Shown: piece after piece, positions 42,576-52,056 of the stretch
Layout: each line of letters starts with the position of its first letter
How positions within the stretch are numbered: position 1 is the first letter of the stretch
DNA from: Ruminococcaceae bacterium P7
GTDB taxonomy: Bacteria; Bacillota; Clostridia; Oscillospirales; Acutalibacteraceae
Length of the DNA stretch: 64,000 bases
Assembly (NCBI GenBank): GCA_900100595.1
Contig: FMUA01000017.1
Location: 1-64,000, forward strand
Reading direction: 5' to 3'
Notes under the pieces: generated by a model
The model's input: the letters and a program-made list of their open reading frames with translations, nothing else
Told to the model about the DNA's origin: nothing
The model's database searches: none
Made by a program: the position numbers and the translations under genes

Positions 42576-42590
42576 ATACAAGGTCAATAC

Positions 42591-42677
42591 GCCGGTGTGA
42601 TGGAATTGGCAGACGTAGTGGACTCAAAATCCACCGGTAGCGATACCGTACCGGTTCGAGTCCGGTCACCGGCACCA
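42591..42677 (+). tRNA. tRNA-Leu (anticodon CAA)
   Basis: 87 nt with encoded CCA. Acceptor stem GCCGGTG/CACCGGC, D-loop with GG, anticodon stem GTGGA/TCCAC around loop CTCAAAA (anticodon CAA, reading UUG), a long variable arm as expected for Leu, and T-arm loop TTCGAGT. Confidence 0.97.
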
Positions 42678-42678
42678 T

Positions 42679-42722
42679 AGAAACAGGGAATACTTTAAAA
42701 AGTATTCCCTGTTTCTATTTTT
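42679..42722 (+). terminator. Intrinsic terminator of tRNA-Leu
   Basis: 17-bp perfect stem AGAAACAGGGAATACTT/AAGTATTCCCTGTTTCT with a 4-nt loop, then ATTTTT. Confidence 0.95.
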
Positions 42723-42731
42723 CAGCAAGCG

Positions 42732-42747
42732 GGTGACCGGACTCGAA
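42732..42747 (-). repeat. Inverted copy of the tRNA-Leu T-arm
   Basis: GGTGACCGGACTCGAA is the exact reverse complement of 42655-42670 in the tRNA 3' half. It lies about 55 bp beyond the tRNA end, after the terminator. Confidence 0.8.
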
Positions 42748-42805
42748 GGCGAACGATGAGCTGCTTCACAAAAAGAGCATTCCAAAATCACCCTATCAAT
42801 CGAGT

Positions 42806-42832
42806 AGCAGCCTGCCGAATTGGCAGGCTGCT
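42806..42832. terminator. Hairpin after clpE
   Basis: AGCAGCCTGCC/GGCAGGCTGCT, an 11-bp perfect stem 23 bp after the clpE stop. No strong T run follows on the minus strand, so termination efficiency is uncertain. Confidence 0.5.
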
Positions 42833-42854
42833 GAATTTGTTTATCTATTTCAAA

Positions 42855-45182
42855 TCAAAGCGCCTGGACGACAACGCTCTCGCCGTCTGACGTTGTATGG
42901 ATCGCAGTGAGCTTGCCGGTATTGGACGAAATCATCGCTTCGGCAATCTTCTCCTCCACCTCGCGGCGGATGGTGTTTCTCAAATCACGCGCACCGCTCT
43001 TGCCGCCGCAGGATTTCTTCGCGAGATACTCACACGCTTTTTCATCAAAGGTGAAGGCGATATGCTTCTCCTCGAGAGTCGCGACGTACTCATGGAGCAG
43101 CAGGTCGGCGATTTTGACAAAGTGCTCCTCACTGAGGTGGTTGAACACGATCACCTCATCCACACGCGCGATAAACTCGGGACGCAGGAAATCGGACAGC
43201 GCCTTCATCACCTTTTCACGGCTCGCGTCCTCTTCGGTCTTTCCGAAGCCGAGCGCACTTTCACGGGAGCCTGAGCCTGCGTTGGAGGTCATGACAATGA
43301 CGGTATTCTCAAAGTTGACCGCTCTGCCGTGAGCGTCTGTCACCTTGCCCTCGTCGAGAATCTGGAGCAAAATATTGAGCACGTCGGGATGCGCCTTTTC
43401 GATTTCATCAAACAGAAGTACGGAATAAGGACGGCGGCGTACCTTTTCGGTCACCTGTCCTGCTTCGTCATAGCCGACGTAGCCCGGAGGTGAGCCGATG
43501 ATTTTGGACACCGAATGCTTCTCCATAAACTCGGACATATCTAGGCGAATCAGCGTTTCTGGTGTATCAAACAGCTGCTGACTCAGCACCTTGACAAGCT
43601 CGGTTTTTCCTACGCCCGTCGGTCCGACAAAAATGAAGGACGCGGGACGACGGCGCGGTGAGATCTGGCAGCGGCTGCGCTTGATTGCGGACGCAAGAGC
43701 CTCTACCGCTTCGTCCTGTCCGATGATCTTCTTTTTCAGCTCCGTTTCCAGATCCGCGAGCTTGGAAAGCTCGTTTTCGCGGATGCGGGACGCGGGAATA
43801 CCTGTCCACAGCTCAATGACCTTGGCGATATCCTCCTCGGTCACATGAGAAATTAAATCGTCGGGGTTGAAGCCCGAAAGCTCGGAATCAACGCGGGCAA
43901 GCTCGGTGTTGACCTCCGCGAGCTTCTCATAGTCCACCTGCTCGGCGGAAGAAAGCGCATCCTTCTGGCGGAGCAAGTCTCCCTTCTGGTCTCTGAGCTT
44001 GTCGCAGCGCTCCATATCCTTGTTGCGCAGAGCTGCGCACGCACAGCTCTCATCGAGCAGATCGATCGCCTTGTCAGGCAGGAAACGGTCAGTAATATAT
44101 CTCTCGGAGAGAACAACGGTCTTGCGGACGATATCGTCGTCCACAACGACGCGGTGGTGGTTTTCATAGTATTCCTTGACGCCCGCGATCACCTCGATGG
44201 ACTGCGCGATCGTCGGCTCGCCTACCTTGACGGGCTGGAAACGTCTTTCAAGCGCGGAATCCTTCTCGATATACTTCCTGTACTCGTTAAAGGTCGTCGC
44301 GCCGATAACCTGCACCTCGCCGCGTGAAAGCGCGGGCTTGAGAATATTGGCGGCGTTCATGGTGCCTTCGCTGTCGCCTGTTCCGACAAGACTGTGCACC
44401 TCGTCGATAAAGAGGATGATGTTGCCGCTGTCCTTGATTTCGGAAACAAGTCCCTTGATGCGGCTCTCAAACTGACCGCGGAACTGTGTGCCGGCAACAA
44501 GTGAGGTGAGGTCGAGAAGCTGGATCTCCTTGTGCTTGAGCCGCTGGGGTACGTCGCCCGCGGCGATTCTCAGCGCAAGTCCCTCTGCGATTGCGGTTTT
44601 GCCGACGCCCGGCTCACCAATCAGGCATGGGTTGTTCTTGGTACGGCGGGAAAGAATCTGGATCACACGCTCAATCTCGCTGTCTCTGCCGATGATCCTG
44701 TCGATCTTGCCGTCTCTCGCTTTGCGGGTCAAATCCTCGCAATAGAGATTGATGTGCTTTCTCTTCTTCTCTTTCTTCTCCGGCTGCTTGCCGCCCGATT
44801 TCGCCTGCTGGTCACCATTCTGACCGCCGCCGAAAATATTGTTGAAGAAATTCGGGAACGCGGGCGCGCCGTGGGAAAAGTCGTCGTCGTCGCTGCCCGG
44901 TGCTTCCGCCGCGAAATTCTCCATCTGCTCCGCGAGGTTCGATCCTCCGAGCTGCTCCATCAGCGTGTTGATGTCGCCGCCCTGCATGAGAGAATTCATC
45001 TGATCCTGTACGTTTTCCAGATCCTCGTCGGAAATGCCCATCTTGCTGATCAAATCCTCGACGGGCTTGATTTTCAGCTCCTTCGCGCAGGTCAGACAGT
45101 AGCCCACGGTCGGAGAATCCTTTGAATTGTTATTGGTAACGAAAACGACCGCGGGCCGTTTTCCGCATCTGCTGCAAATCAT
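42855..45182 (-). CDS. clpE: ClpE-like AAA+ ATPase with N-terminal zinc finger
   Basis: 775 residues from ATG 45182 (GAGGT seven bases upstream). The N-terminus has a four-Cys zinc finger (C3, C6, C29, C32) instead of the double Clp-N repeat, then a long Gly/Asp/Lys-rich linker to about residue 155. D1 ATPase has Walker A GEPGVGKTA, then a middle coiled region, and D2 has GPTGVGKTE. It unfolds substrates for ClpP in proteolysis or stress response. It has its own promoter and a leader hairpin; no CtsR heptad repeat is recognisable. Confidence 0.92.
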   Translation of the reverse strand: MICSRCGKRPAVVFVTNNNSKDSPTVGYCLTCAKELKIKPVEDLISKMGISDEDLENVQDQMNSLMQGGDINTLMEQLGGSNLAEQMENFAAEAPGSDDDDFSHGAPAFPNFFNNIFGGGQNGDQQAKSGGKQPEKKEKKRKHINLYCEDLTRKARDGKIDRIIGRDSEIERVIQILSRRTKNNPCLIGEPGVGKTAIAEGLALRIAAGDVPQRLKHKEIQLLDLTSLVAGTQFRGQFESRIKGLVSEIKDSGNIILFIDEVHSLVGTGDSEGTMNAANILKPALSRGEVQVIGATTFNEYRKYIEKDSALERRFQPVKVGEPTIAQSIEVIAGVKEYYENHHRVVVDDDIVRKTVVLSERYITDRFLPDKAIDLLDESCACAALRNKDMERCDKLRDQKGDLLRQKDALSSAEQVDYEKLAEVNTELARVDSELSGFNPDDLISHVTEEDIAKVIELWTGIPASRIRENELSKLADLETELKKKIIGQDEAVEALASAIKRSRCQISPRRRPASFIFVGPTGVGKTELVKVLSQQLFDTPETLIRLDMSEFMEKHSVSKIIGSPPGYVGYDEAGQVTEKVRRRPYSVLLFDEIEKAHPDVLNILLQILDEGKVTDAHGRAVNFENTVIVMTSNAGSGSRESALGFGKTEEDASREKVMKALSDFLRPEFIARVDEVIVFNHLSEEHFVKIADLLLHEYVATLEEKHIAFTFDEKACEYLAKKSCGGKSGARDLRNTIRREVEEKIAEAMISSNTGKLTAIHTTSDGESVVVQAL

Positions 45183-45224
45183 AAATTGTACCTCATATAT
45201 GTAAATTCGTTGATAGACTGACAT

Positions 45225-45245
45225 GCGACGGCTCGATGCCGTCGC
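45225..45245 (-). other. Hairpin in the clpE 5' leader
   Basis: GCGACGGC/GCCGTCGC, an 8-bp perfect stem with a 5-nt loop, located between the promoter and the clpE ribosome binding site. Confidence 0.5.
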
Positions 45246-45250
45246 CTACT

Positions 45251-45279
45251 ATTCTATATGATAAACGTGAAAAAAGCAA
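45251..45279 (-). promoter_or_regulatory. Promoter of clpE
   Basis: Minus-strand TTGCTT (45274-45279), 17-bp spacer, TAGAAT (45251-45256). Confidence 0.6.
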
Positions 45280-45296
45280 TGCTGTTCACGAAATTT

Positions 45297-45884
45297 TCAC
45301 GATTTTTCCGTCTTTTTCTCCCTGATCAATGCGAAGAACATGATCGAATATTTCACAAGCGCAAAAACCATTACGATCGCCGTCAATACGAACAGCACGA
45401 TCACCAGCACCGCGCTCTCATACCCAAATACCGCCTTCAAAAAGATAATCGTCGTCACGGAAAAATAAAACACGACCGTCGCAAATTTTCCGTACCATTT
45501 CGCGGCAGGCGGCGTGATTCTTTTTATCAGGAGAATCAGCCCGCAAAACAGCATGGTGATCTCCTTGAACATCAGAATGCCGAGAAGCGGCAGCAGCGAC
45601 GGAATATAGATCAGCATACAAAGCGCCACCGAAAAAAGCGTCACCTTGTCGGCAATCGGGTCGAGAATCTTGCCGAGCGACGTGACCTGATTGAGCTTTC
45701 TCGCCAGCAAGCCGTCGAAACAATCTGTCAGTCCCGAAATGCCGATGCAGACTGCCGCCGCAATATAATTCTGTTGCAGAAAAAAATAGATGAACGGAGC
45801 TACCAGAACAAACCGCATATAGGTCAGCAGATTGGGAACGGTAAACAAATCCGTTTTCTTAAAGCTCCATGTTTCGTTTTCCAT
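45297..45884 (-). CDS. pgsA: CDP-alcohol phosphatidyltransferase (PgsA-like)
   Basis: 195 residues with about five to six membrane helices. The family signature DG-x2-AR-x8-G-x3-D-x3-D is read as FDGLLARKLNQVTSLGKILD followed by PIAD. It makes phosphatidylglycerophosphate from CDP-diacylglycerol. AGGGTGA lies before ATG 45884. It is the last gene of the long ruvC-pgsA run. Confidence 0.93.
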   Translation of the reverse strand: MENETWSFKKTDLFTVPNLLTYMRFVLVAPFIYFFLQQNYIAAAVCIGISGLTDCFDGLLARKLNQVTSLGKILDPIADKVTLFSVALCMLIYIPSLLPLLGILMFKEITMLFCGLILLIKRITPPAAKWYGKFATVVFYFSVTTIIFLKAVFGYESAVLVIVLFVLTAIVMVFALVKYSIMFFALIREKKTEKS

Positions 45885-45895
45885 TTTGTATCACC

Positions 45896-46573
45896 CTATC
45901 TGAATAAGCATAAAGTGTTAAACAGCTTGCCGAAAACCATAGGGTCGTCGCTCACTGCGGGATTGCAAAGTGACATTATCATATACACGATGTGAATGCC
46001 TGCCAATACAACAAGTGTTCCCTCGGCAAAGCCAAATACTCCTCCGAAAAAGCGGTCGACGCCGCCCGGACGGGATGATCCGCGAATCAGCTTGATAATA
46101 GCGTTGAATATCAGCTTCAGAATGATTTTCAGCACGATGAACAGAATCACCGCCGCAACAATCGCGAACAGAGAGGAGATCATCTGACCGATCGGTTCTT
46201 CGATGGTATGGGATATCTGCTGCGCCTGTTGACTGTTGATCAGCACACCCTTCTGCAAATCGTCCATGCTGATGCCCCATGGCGCAAACACGGAGGCAAC
46301 CATTTTGCTCAGCCAGTCAGGCAGGGACTGCAGAGAGTTTCCAACCGCTGACGAAAAGCCGTTTTTGGTTATTTCCTGCTCAATGTTCGTCAAAACCGTC
46401 GTTCGCACAAAGGTCGTGTATATCCACGTTCCGATCGGTGCGGAGAGCCAGTTCGCCAGCATCGCGCCGAGAACCGTCGCGACAAGTCCCGTGATGGTTT
46501 TCAGAAAACCGCGCAGCGCACCGAACAGGATATACAGCAGCACGACCACGACTATAATGATATCAGAAATCAT
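45896..46573 (-). CDS. CvpA family membrane protein
   Basis: 225 residues. N-terminal hydrophobic block (IIIVVVVLLYILFGALRGFLKT, in part) with the conserved GxxRG, and further helices at about 120-150 and 185-205. CvpA-family proteins have poorly defined roles (linked to colicin V production, envelope integrity and bile tolerance). AAGGAG lies before ATG 46573, 18 bp after the DUF5711 gene. Confidence 0.9.
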   Translation of the reverse strand: MISDIIIVVVVLLYILFGALRGFLKTITGLVATVLGAMLANWLSAPIGTWIYTTFVRTTVLTNIEQEITKNGFSSAVGNSLQSLPDWLSKMVASVFAPWGISMDDLQKGVLINSQQAQQISHTIEEPIGQMISSLFAIVAAVILFIVLKIILKLIFNAIIKLIRGSSRPGGVDRFFGGVFGFAEGTLVVLAGIHIVYMIMSLCNPAVSDDPMVFGKLFNTLCLFR

Positions 46574-46591
46574 CCAATACTCCTTCCGGAA

Positions 46592-47878
46592 TTAATCGCC
46601 GATTTTCGACGGTGCGGAATCAGCGAGGTTAAAAAACCTTACTTGATTGATGCTCAGCACATAGGCGTGAGAATCGGACGTCAGAATCAGCGCCCTTGCT
46701 CCTGTTCCCGCATCGCAGGAATTGGTGATATTGCCGTCGTTGTTAAACGTATAGACGGTGTTGCCGTCCAGCACCGCCATCGTACCCTTGTACACGGAGA
46801 ACGAGGAAGCGCCGTAATCGGTGTCAATTGAAACGAGCTGCTCGCCGTTGTCATTATATCTTATGAGCGTGCAGCTTCTGCCGTCACCGCTTTTTGAAAG
46901 CGCGAGCGCGAACGTCTTGGTTGCGGGATTAAAGCAATAGTTGGTCAGCGGCTTGCCCTCATAACTGATCGTGGTATAGTCCTCCGCTCCCGCCTTGACG
47001 GCATAAGCGGCATAGCTGCCTATAAGCGCGGCGCGTGAGCCGCTGATATAGCGGCAGTCGATAATGGTGTCGTCATCAATGACGTACTTGCTCACAGGCT
47101 CCTCCTTGCCAAAGTCGAGCACATAGACGCCTGTCCGCATACCGCCGTTGTCGCTTGTGACGCCGCAGGCGACGCATCCGCTGCCGTCACTGTTGATCGC
47201 GACGGCGTTGATGTAATATTCTGAAAAAGAATATTTAAATATTCTGTTATTGTCCTTGTTAAAGGCGTAAAGCTCACTGAGAAAGCCGTTTCCCTCGGTC
47301 ACGAGCACATAGTGTCCGTTTGAGGCGATATCGCCCGTATAGATTGCACCGTCGATGCTGCCGGAATACAGCTCCTTCTCGTAGTCGAGAATCTGGTAGC
47401 TTGTATCGCCCAGCCCGTAGGTCATAAAGCGGTTCTCCGCACTCTTCATAACGGGCTTGGAGTAACGCAGCTGCACGTTGGCGATTTCCTTTCCCGAGGA
47501 ATTGAGCGTGACAAAGGAGGTATCGGAGGCATAGGCGACGCGGCTCTGATTGACCGCAAAGTTACCCGGCTTTACCTCGGAGCCGATGATCTCCGCCGGA
47601 TAGCCGTGTCCGCCGTTGCCGAGAACTTCATAACTCCACCACAGTCCGAGGTTTTCGGGCGTAAGCTTGTCGCGGTTCGCAAACGCCAGAACAGCCAAGC
47701 CTGCCGCCAGAAGAATCGCGGCTGCAATAATGATTTTCTTGACCGTCTTGGGATTGATGTCGGTGCGTTCCTGTTCGTAATCATCGAGCGGCACGTCCTC
47801 GTAGCTGATGACCTTGCGCTCTTTATTCGGTTTTGTTTCGGTATACCTTCCCTTTTTCCTGTTAAACAGATGAAACAT
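46592..47878 (-). CDS. DUF5711 family membrane-anchored beta-propeller-like protein
   Basis: 428 residues from ATG 47878 (GGGG before it; the open frame continues upstream into truA). A charged cytoplasmic N-terminus is followed by one membrane helix (about residues 48-68), then a large extracytoplasmic domain with repeated beta motifs (SYQILDYEKELYSGSI, GHYVLVTEGNGFLSELYAFN, RAALIGSYAAYAV) suggesting a propeller. DUF5711 proteins commonly neighbour cvpA in clostridia, as here. Function unknown. Confidence 0.82.
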   Translation of the reverse strand: MFHLFNRKKGRYTETKPNKERKVISYEDVPLDDYEQERTDINPKTVKKIIIAAAILLAAGLAVLAFANRDKLTPENLGLWWSYEVLGNGGHGYPAEIIGSEVKPGNFAVNQSRVAYASDTSFVTLNSSGKEIANVQLRYSKPVMKSAENRFMTYGLGDTSYQILDYEKELYSGSIDGAIYTGDIASNGHYVLVTEGNGFLSELYAFNKDNNRIFKYSFSEYYINAVAINSDGSGCVACGVTSDNGGMRTGVYVLDFGKEEPVSKYVIDDDTIIDCRYISGSRAALIGSYAAYAVKAGAEDYTTISYEGKPLTNYCFNPATKTFALALSKSGDGRSCTLIRYNDNGEQLVSIDTDYGASSFSVYKGTMAVLDGNTVYTFNNDGNITNSCDAGTGARALILTSDSHAYVLSINQVRFFNLADSAPSKIGD

Positions 47879-47906
47879 AACAAACCCCGTTTTTTCTGCT
47901 TTTTCC

Positions 47907-48674
47907 TTATTCGTAATGAACCTTATTGAGATAAAGACCGCATGCCTGAGCGGTCGGTCCCGCGTACTGTCTGTTCCGCTTTTCGATGATCGCGGGAATA
48001 TCATCGGGCTGGAATTTGCCCTGTGCCACGCGCAGAAGCGTACCGACCATGATCCTCACCATATTGTAGAGGAAGCCGTCCGCCTCGACGCGCATCGTGA
48101 CCATATCACCCTCGCGCGTGACAGAGAATGACTTGACATTGCGCGTCATATCGCCCTGCTTGCGGGCGTCGAGGGTGCAAAAGGAGGTGAAGTCGTGCTT
48201 TCCCACATACGCCTGCGCCGCCTTGTTGAGCATGACCTCGTCGAGCGGATAGCGGTAATGCAGGGCGTAGCCCTCGAGAAAGGGACTGCGCACCTCGCTG
48301 TTCCAGATTTTGTAGATATATTCCTTGCTTTTGCAGCTGTAGCGCGCGTGAAAACCGAGCGGTACCTCTCTGCAATCGCTGACCGCCACGGATAAGGGCA
48401 GCCAGCGGTTCAGCGCCGCTTTCAGCCGCTCGGGCGGAATCGGATGGGCAGTTTTCAGACTGATGCAGTACATATTCGCGTGCACGCCCGTATCGGTGCG
48501 GCTGCAGCCCTTGATGTCGAAATCGTCGCCGATGATGCCGCACAGAGCCGTCTGGAACGCCTCCTGCACCGTGTAGGCGTTCTGCTGGATCTGCCAGCCG
48601 TGAAACTGCCGCCCGTCATATGAAATTGTGAGGAGCAGGTTTCTTATAACACGCTCGTCAGTAGAATGTTGCAT
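47907..48674 (-). CDS. truA: tRNA pseudouridine synthase A
   Basis: 255 residues. Catalytic Asp61 in CSRTDTGVHA, plus the YKIWNSEV and DGFLYNMVRIMVGTL motifs. It isomerises U38-U40 in tRNA anticodon stems. ATG 48674 (GGAGTG seven bases upstream) lies inside the end of ecfT, a 31-bp overlap. The ecfA1-ecfA2-ecfT-truA order is widespread in Firmicutes. Confidence 0.97.
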   Translation of the reverse strand: MQHSTDERVIRNLLLTISYDGRQFHGWQIQQNAYTVQEAFQTALCGIIGDDFDIKGCSRTDTGVHANMYCISLKTAHPIPPERLKAALNRWLPLSVAVSDCREVPLGFHARYSCKSKEYIYKIWNSEVRSPFLEGYALHYRYPLDEVMLNKAAQAYVGKHDFTSFCTLDARKQGDMTRNVKSFSVTREGDMVTMRVEADGFLYNMVRIMVGTLLRVAQGKFQPDDIPAIIEKRNRQYAGPTAQACGLYLNKVHYE

Positions 48675-49456
48675 ACAATCACTCCGCCGATAATCATCGC
48701 TGTCACAACAAAGGAAACGATATCACGCGCTCCCATGTGCAGCGTTTTCATTCTGGTGCGTCCCGTACCGCCGCGGTAGCAGCGGCACTCCATCGCCGTC
48801 GCGATGTCATAGGCACGCCGGAACGCAGATACAAAGAGCGGAATCAGTATCGGCACCAGCGCTTTCGCGCGCTTGATGAAGTTGCCCGAATCCATGTCCG
48901 CGCCCCTCGCCCGCTGCGCCTGCATGATTTTGTCGGTCTCCTCGAGAAGCGTCGGAACAAACCGCAGTGCAAGCGACATCATCATCGCGACCTCGTGAAC
49001 GGGAAAACGAATGACCTTCAGCGGCTTCATCAGCCGCTCGATCGCGTCTGTCAGCTCTGTGGGAGAGGTTGTGAAGGTCAGACAGGAGCTGAGCAGAATC
49101 AGGCAGACGATGCGCACGCTCACAAACACGGCGCGGTGGATGCCGTTCCACGTCAGCTTGAGGATCCACCATTCCCAGATGGGCTCTCCCGAGCCGTAAA
49201 ACAAATTCAAAAGCGAGGTGATGATCACGACAAACAGGATCACCTTGAGGCTCTTGAAATAGAACTTCGGCGAAATGCCCGCGGATATCAGCGCGAACAC
49301 AGTGAACGCGGCGACAACGCCGAGAGAAGCATAGTTAAAAGTGAAGAAAATCACCACGATAAAGGCGACAAAGCACAATAGCTTCGCGCGCGGGTCGAGC
49401 TTGTGCATCAGACTGTTCCCGGGGAAATACTGTCCGAACGCAACGTCTCTTACCAT
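48644..49456 (-). CDS. ecfT: ECF transporter transmembrane protein EcfT
   Basis: 270 residues. Membrane helices in the N-terminal half, then cytoplasmic coupling helices with the two Ala-Arg-Gly type motifs (ARG in AQRARGADM). Start FGQYFPGNSLMHKLDPRAK is characteristic. It joins substrate-specific S components to the two ATPases for vitamin or metal uptake. GGAGG lies upstream; ATG 49456 overlaps the ecfA2 end. Confidence 0.96.
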   Translation of the reverse strand: MVRDVAFGQYFPGNSLMHKLDPRAKLLCFVAFIVVIFFTFNYASLGVVAAFTVFALISAGISPKFYFKSLKVILFVVIITSLLNLFYGSGEPIWEWWILKLTWNGIHRAVFVSVRIVCLILLSSCLTFTTSPTELTDAIERLMKPLKVIRFPVHEVAMMMSLALRFVPTLLEETDKIMQAQRARGADMDSGNFIKRAKALVPILIPLFVSAFRRAYDIATAMECRCYRGGTGRTRMKTLHMGARDIVSFVVTAMIIGGVIVCNILLTSVL

Positions 49457-50319
49457 AGCTTTCCCTCCTTTTTCAGCAGCGAGGAAAGCACCTCGAGCGC
49501 CTCGTCGACGGTGAGAATACCGTCCGGCACATCGACGCCCTTTGCCTTGAGCACCTGCATGATCTTGGTGATCTGCGGCACCTTGAGTCCCATCGTTTCC
49601 AGCTCGTCGCCGCGGGCGAATATCGCCTTTGTCGTATCGAGCATCGCGAGATGCGAGTGGTTCATCACCAAAATCCTGTCCGCCACACGCGCGATATCCT
49701 CCATGCTGTGGGACACCAGCAGGACGGTGTTGCCCTTTTCCTTGTGGTAGTTGACGATCTGACTGAACAGGATCTCCCTGCCCATCGGGTCAAGTCCCGC
49801 TGTAGGCTCGTCGAGAATCAGCACCTCCGGCTCCATCGCGATCACGCCCGCGATCGCCGCGCGGCGTTTTTCGCCGCCCGAGAGGTCAAAGGGTGATTTG
49901 TCGAGCATATCGGGACGCAAGCCCGTGAACTCGGCGGCTTTCCTGACCGCCTTGTCCAGCTCATCGCCCGTCAGCCCGCGGTTCTGCGGTCCGAAAGCGA
50001 TATCCTTATAGACGGTTTCCTCAAAAAGCTGGTATTCGGGATACTGGAACACCATGCCGACGCGGAAACGGATGTCGCGGATTTTCTTCGGTTCGCTCCA
50101 GATATCCTTGCCGTCGAGCAGCACCTGTCCCTCGCTCGGCGTAATCAACCCGTTGAGCATCTGCACCAGCGTCGATTTGCCCGAGCCTGTATGACCGATT
50201 ATGCCGATAAACTCGCCCTTTTCGATGGTCAGGCTGACGTCGTCGACCGCCTTCTTCTCAAAGGGCGTGCCCTTGCCATATATAAAGCTGAGATTTCTTA
50301 GTTCGAGGATGTGGCTCAT
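49450..50319 (-). CDS. ecfA2: ECF transporter ATPase EcfA2
   Basis: 289 residues from ATG 50319, overlapping the ecfA1 stop (ATGA) with GGAGG upstream. Walker [11 protein letters not shown]-loop QYPEYQLF, signature [13 protein letters not shown], Walker [13 protein letters not shown] and switch His in LVSHSME. It pairs with EcfA1 to drive group II ECF transporters. Confidence 0.96.
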   Translation of the reverse strand: MSHILELRNLSFIYGKGTPFEKKAVDDVSLTIEKGEFIGIIGHTGSGKSTLVQMLNGLITPSEGQVLLDGKDIWSEPKKIRDIRFRVGMVFQYPEYQLFEETVYKDIAFGPQNRGLTGDELDKAVRKAAEFTGLRPDMLDKSPFDLSGGEKRRAAIAGVIAMEPEVLILDEPTAGLDPMGREILFSQIVNYHKEKGNTVLLVSHSMEDIARVADRILVMNHSHLAMLDTTKAIFARGDELETMGLKVPQITKIMQVLKAKGVDVPDGILTVDEALEVLSSLLKKEGKLW

Positions 50320-51161
50320 TGCAGCACCTCCCCGAGCATCTTTGCACATTCCTCTACGCTGAGAGGAATCGCGGGTATATCCAGTCCGCGGCCCTTGAGC
50401 CGGAATGCCAGCTCAGCTGCCTGCGGAACATCCAGTCTGTGTTTTTTGAGCAGCTCCACCTGCGAGAACACCTCCTCCGGCGTTCCCTGCGTGAGCACCT
50501 TTCCGCTGTCCATGACGACGACTCTGTCGGCGGGTACCGCCTCGTCCATGTAGTGCGTGATCAGGACAACCGTGATGCCCATTTCGCGGTTGAGCCGCAG
50601 CAGGGTCGACATGACCTCTTCCCTGCCGTTCGGGTCGAGCATCGCGGTCGGCTCGTCGAGCACGATGCACTGCGGCTGAATCGCCAGAATGCCCGCGATG
50701 GCGATGCGCTGCTTCTGTCCGCCCGAGAGCTTGTACGGCGCGTGGTGGCGGTACTCATACATACCAACCGCCTTGAGCGCCTTATCCACCCGTTCGCGGA
50801 TTTCCGCAGGCGCGATACCCAGATTTTCGGGACCGAACGCGACGTCCTCCTCGACAATGCTCGCAACGAGCTGGTTGTCGGGATTCTGCAGCACCAAGCC
50901 GACCTTTTCGCGGATGTCCCATGTTTTTTCCTCGTCCGAGGTGTCATCTCCGTCCACATACACCTTGCCGCTGTCCGGCAATAGCATTGCGTTGAGATGC
51001 TTGGCAAGCGTCGACTTGCCGCAGCCGTTGTGTCCGATGACCGTCACAAACTCTCCCTTTTCTATCGAGAGCGTCACGCCGTCTACGGCGTTTCTCACGG
51101 GCTGTCCCTCGTCCTCGCTGTCGTAAGAGAAAAAAACGTTTTCGATTTGAATAAATGACAT
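50316..51161 (-). CDS. ecfA1: ECF transporter ATPase EcfA1
   Basis: 281 residues from ATG 51161 (GGGAG nine bases upstream; the frame is open far upstream but MSFIQIENV is the usual start). Walker [11 protein letters not shown]-loop QNPDNQLV, signature [13 protein letters not shown], Walker [13 protein letters not shown] and His in LITHYMDE. First of the ecfA1-A2-T set; no substrate-binding S component is encoded here. Confidence 0.96.
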   Translation of the reverse strand: MSFIQIENVFFSYDSEDEGQPVRNAVDGVTLSIEKGEFVTVIGHNGCGKSTLAKHLNAMLLPDSGKVYVDGDDTSDEEKTWDIREKVGLVLQNPDNQLVASIVEEDVAFGPENLGIAPAEIRERVDKALKAVGMYEYRHHAPYKLSGGQKQRIAIAGILAIQPQCIVLDEPTAMLDPNGREEVMSTLLRLNREMGITVVLITHYMDEAVPADRVVVMDSGKVLTQGTPEEVFSQVELLKKHRLDVPQAAELAFRLKGRGLDIPAIPLSVEECAKMLGEVLQ

Positions 51162-51163
51162 GA

Positions 51164-52027
51164 TTATTTCTCCCAGATAGCGGTTGACCCGCACGGTAAA
51201 ATCAATCCCGTGTCCGTCACCCTGAGTCCGATTTCGTCGCTCGAAACACTGCCGCCGAACGGCTTTTGCAGCATTACGCCGAGCAGATATTCCATGACCG
51301 CAGGCGATAGTCCCGTGGTGTAGGAATTTAATATAAAGAACAGCGGATTGTCGCTGAGCACCTGTCTGCACAAGTCCACCAGCGGATAAAGCTGCTCCTC
51401 GAGCTTCCAGACCTCTCCCCCCGGACCTCTGCCGTAGGACGGCGGATCCATGATGATGCCGTCATAGCGGTTGCCGCGGCGAATCTCGCGCTGCACAAAC
51501 TTGACGCAGTCGTCAACCAGCCAGCGGACGGGCTTGTCCGCGATGCCGCTTGACTGGGCGTTTTCCTTCGCCCACTGCACCATACCCTTCGATGCGTCCA
51601 CATGGCAGACCGACGCGCCCGCGTTCATGCAGGACAACGTGGCGCAGCCCGTGTAGCCGAAGAGGTTGAGCACCTTGACAGGTCTGTTCTCCTGTCTGAT
51701 TTTTTCGGCGGCAAAATCCCAGTTCACCGCCTGCTCGGGAAATACGCCCGTGTGCTTGAAGCCCATCGGCTTGATGTTGAACACCAAGCCGCCGTAGCCG
51801 ATCGTCCAGCGGTCGGGTACCTTTTTGTAGGTTTCCCAGTGACCGCCGCCCTTGTTGGAGCGGTGGTACCGCGCGTGGGCGCTGCGCCAGAGGGGATTCT
51901 TTTTTTCTGTCGACCAGATGATCTGCGGGTCGGGACGAATCAGGATGATGTCGCCCCAGCGCTCCAGACGCTCGCCGTCAGAGGTGTCCAGCAGCTCGTA
52001 GTCCTTCCAGTTTTCCGATAAACGCAT
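51164..52027 (-). CDS. Class I SAM-dependent methyltransferase (RlmI/Cfr-unrelated, rRNA-type)
   Basis: 287 residues. SAM-binding motif [14 protein letters not shown], acidic loop [22 protein letters not shown] and the catalytic-site motif [15 protein letters not shown]. The layout resembles RlmI-like 23S rRNA cytosine methyltransferases but lacks an N-terminal PUA domain. GGGAAAG lies before ATG 52027. It is encoded between ruvB and ecfA1. Confidence 0.88.
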   Translation of the reverse strand: MRLSENWKDYELLDTSDGERLERWGDIILIRPDPQIIWSTEKKNPLWRSAHARYHRSNKGGGHWETYKKVPDRWTIGYGGLVFNIKPMGFKHTGVFPEQAVNWDFAAEKIRQENRPVKVLNLFGYTGCATLSCMNAGASVCHVDASKGMVQWAKENAQSSGIADKPVRWLVDDCVKFVQREIRRGNRYDGIIMDPPSYGRGPGGEVWKLEEQLYPLVDLCRQVLSDNPLFFILNSYTTGLSPAVMEYLLGVMLQKPFGGSVSSDEIGLRVTDTGLILPCGSTAIWEK

Positions 52028-52056
52028 GGCTGTCTTTCCCTTACTATCTATTTCAA

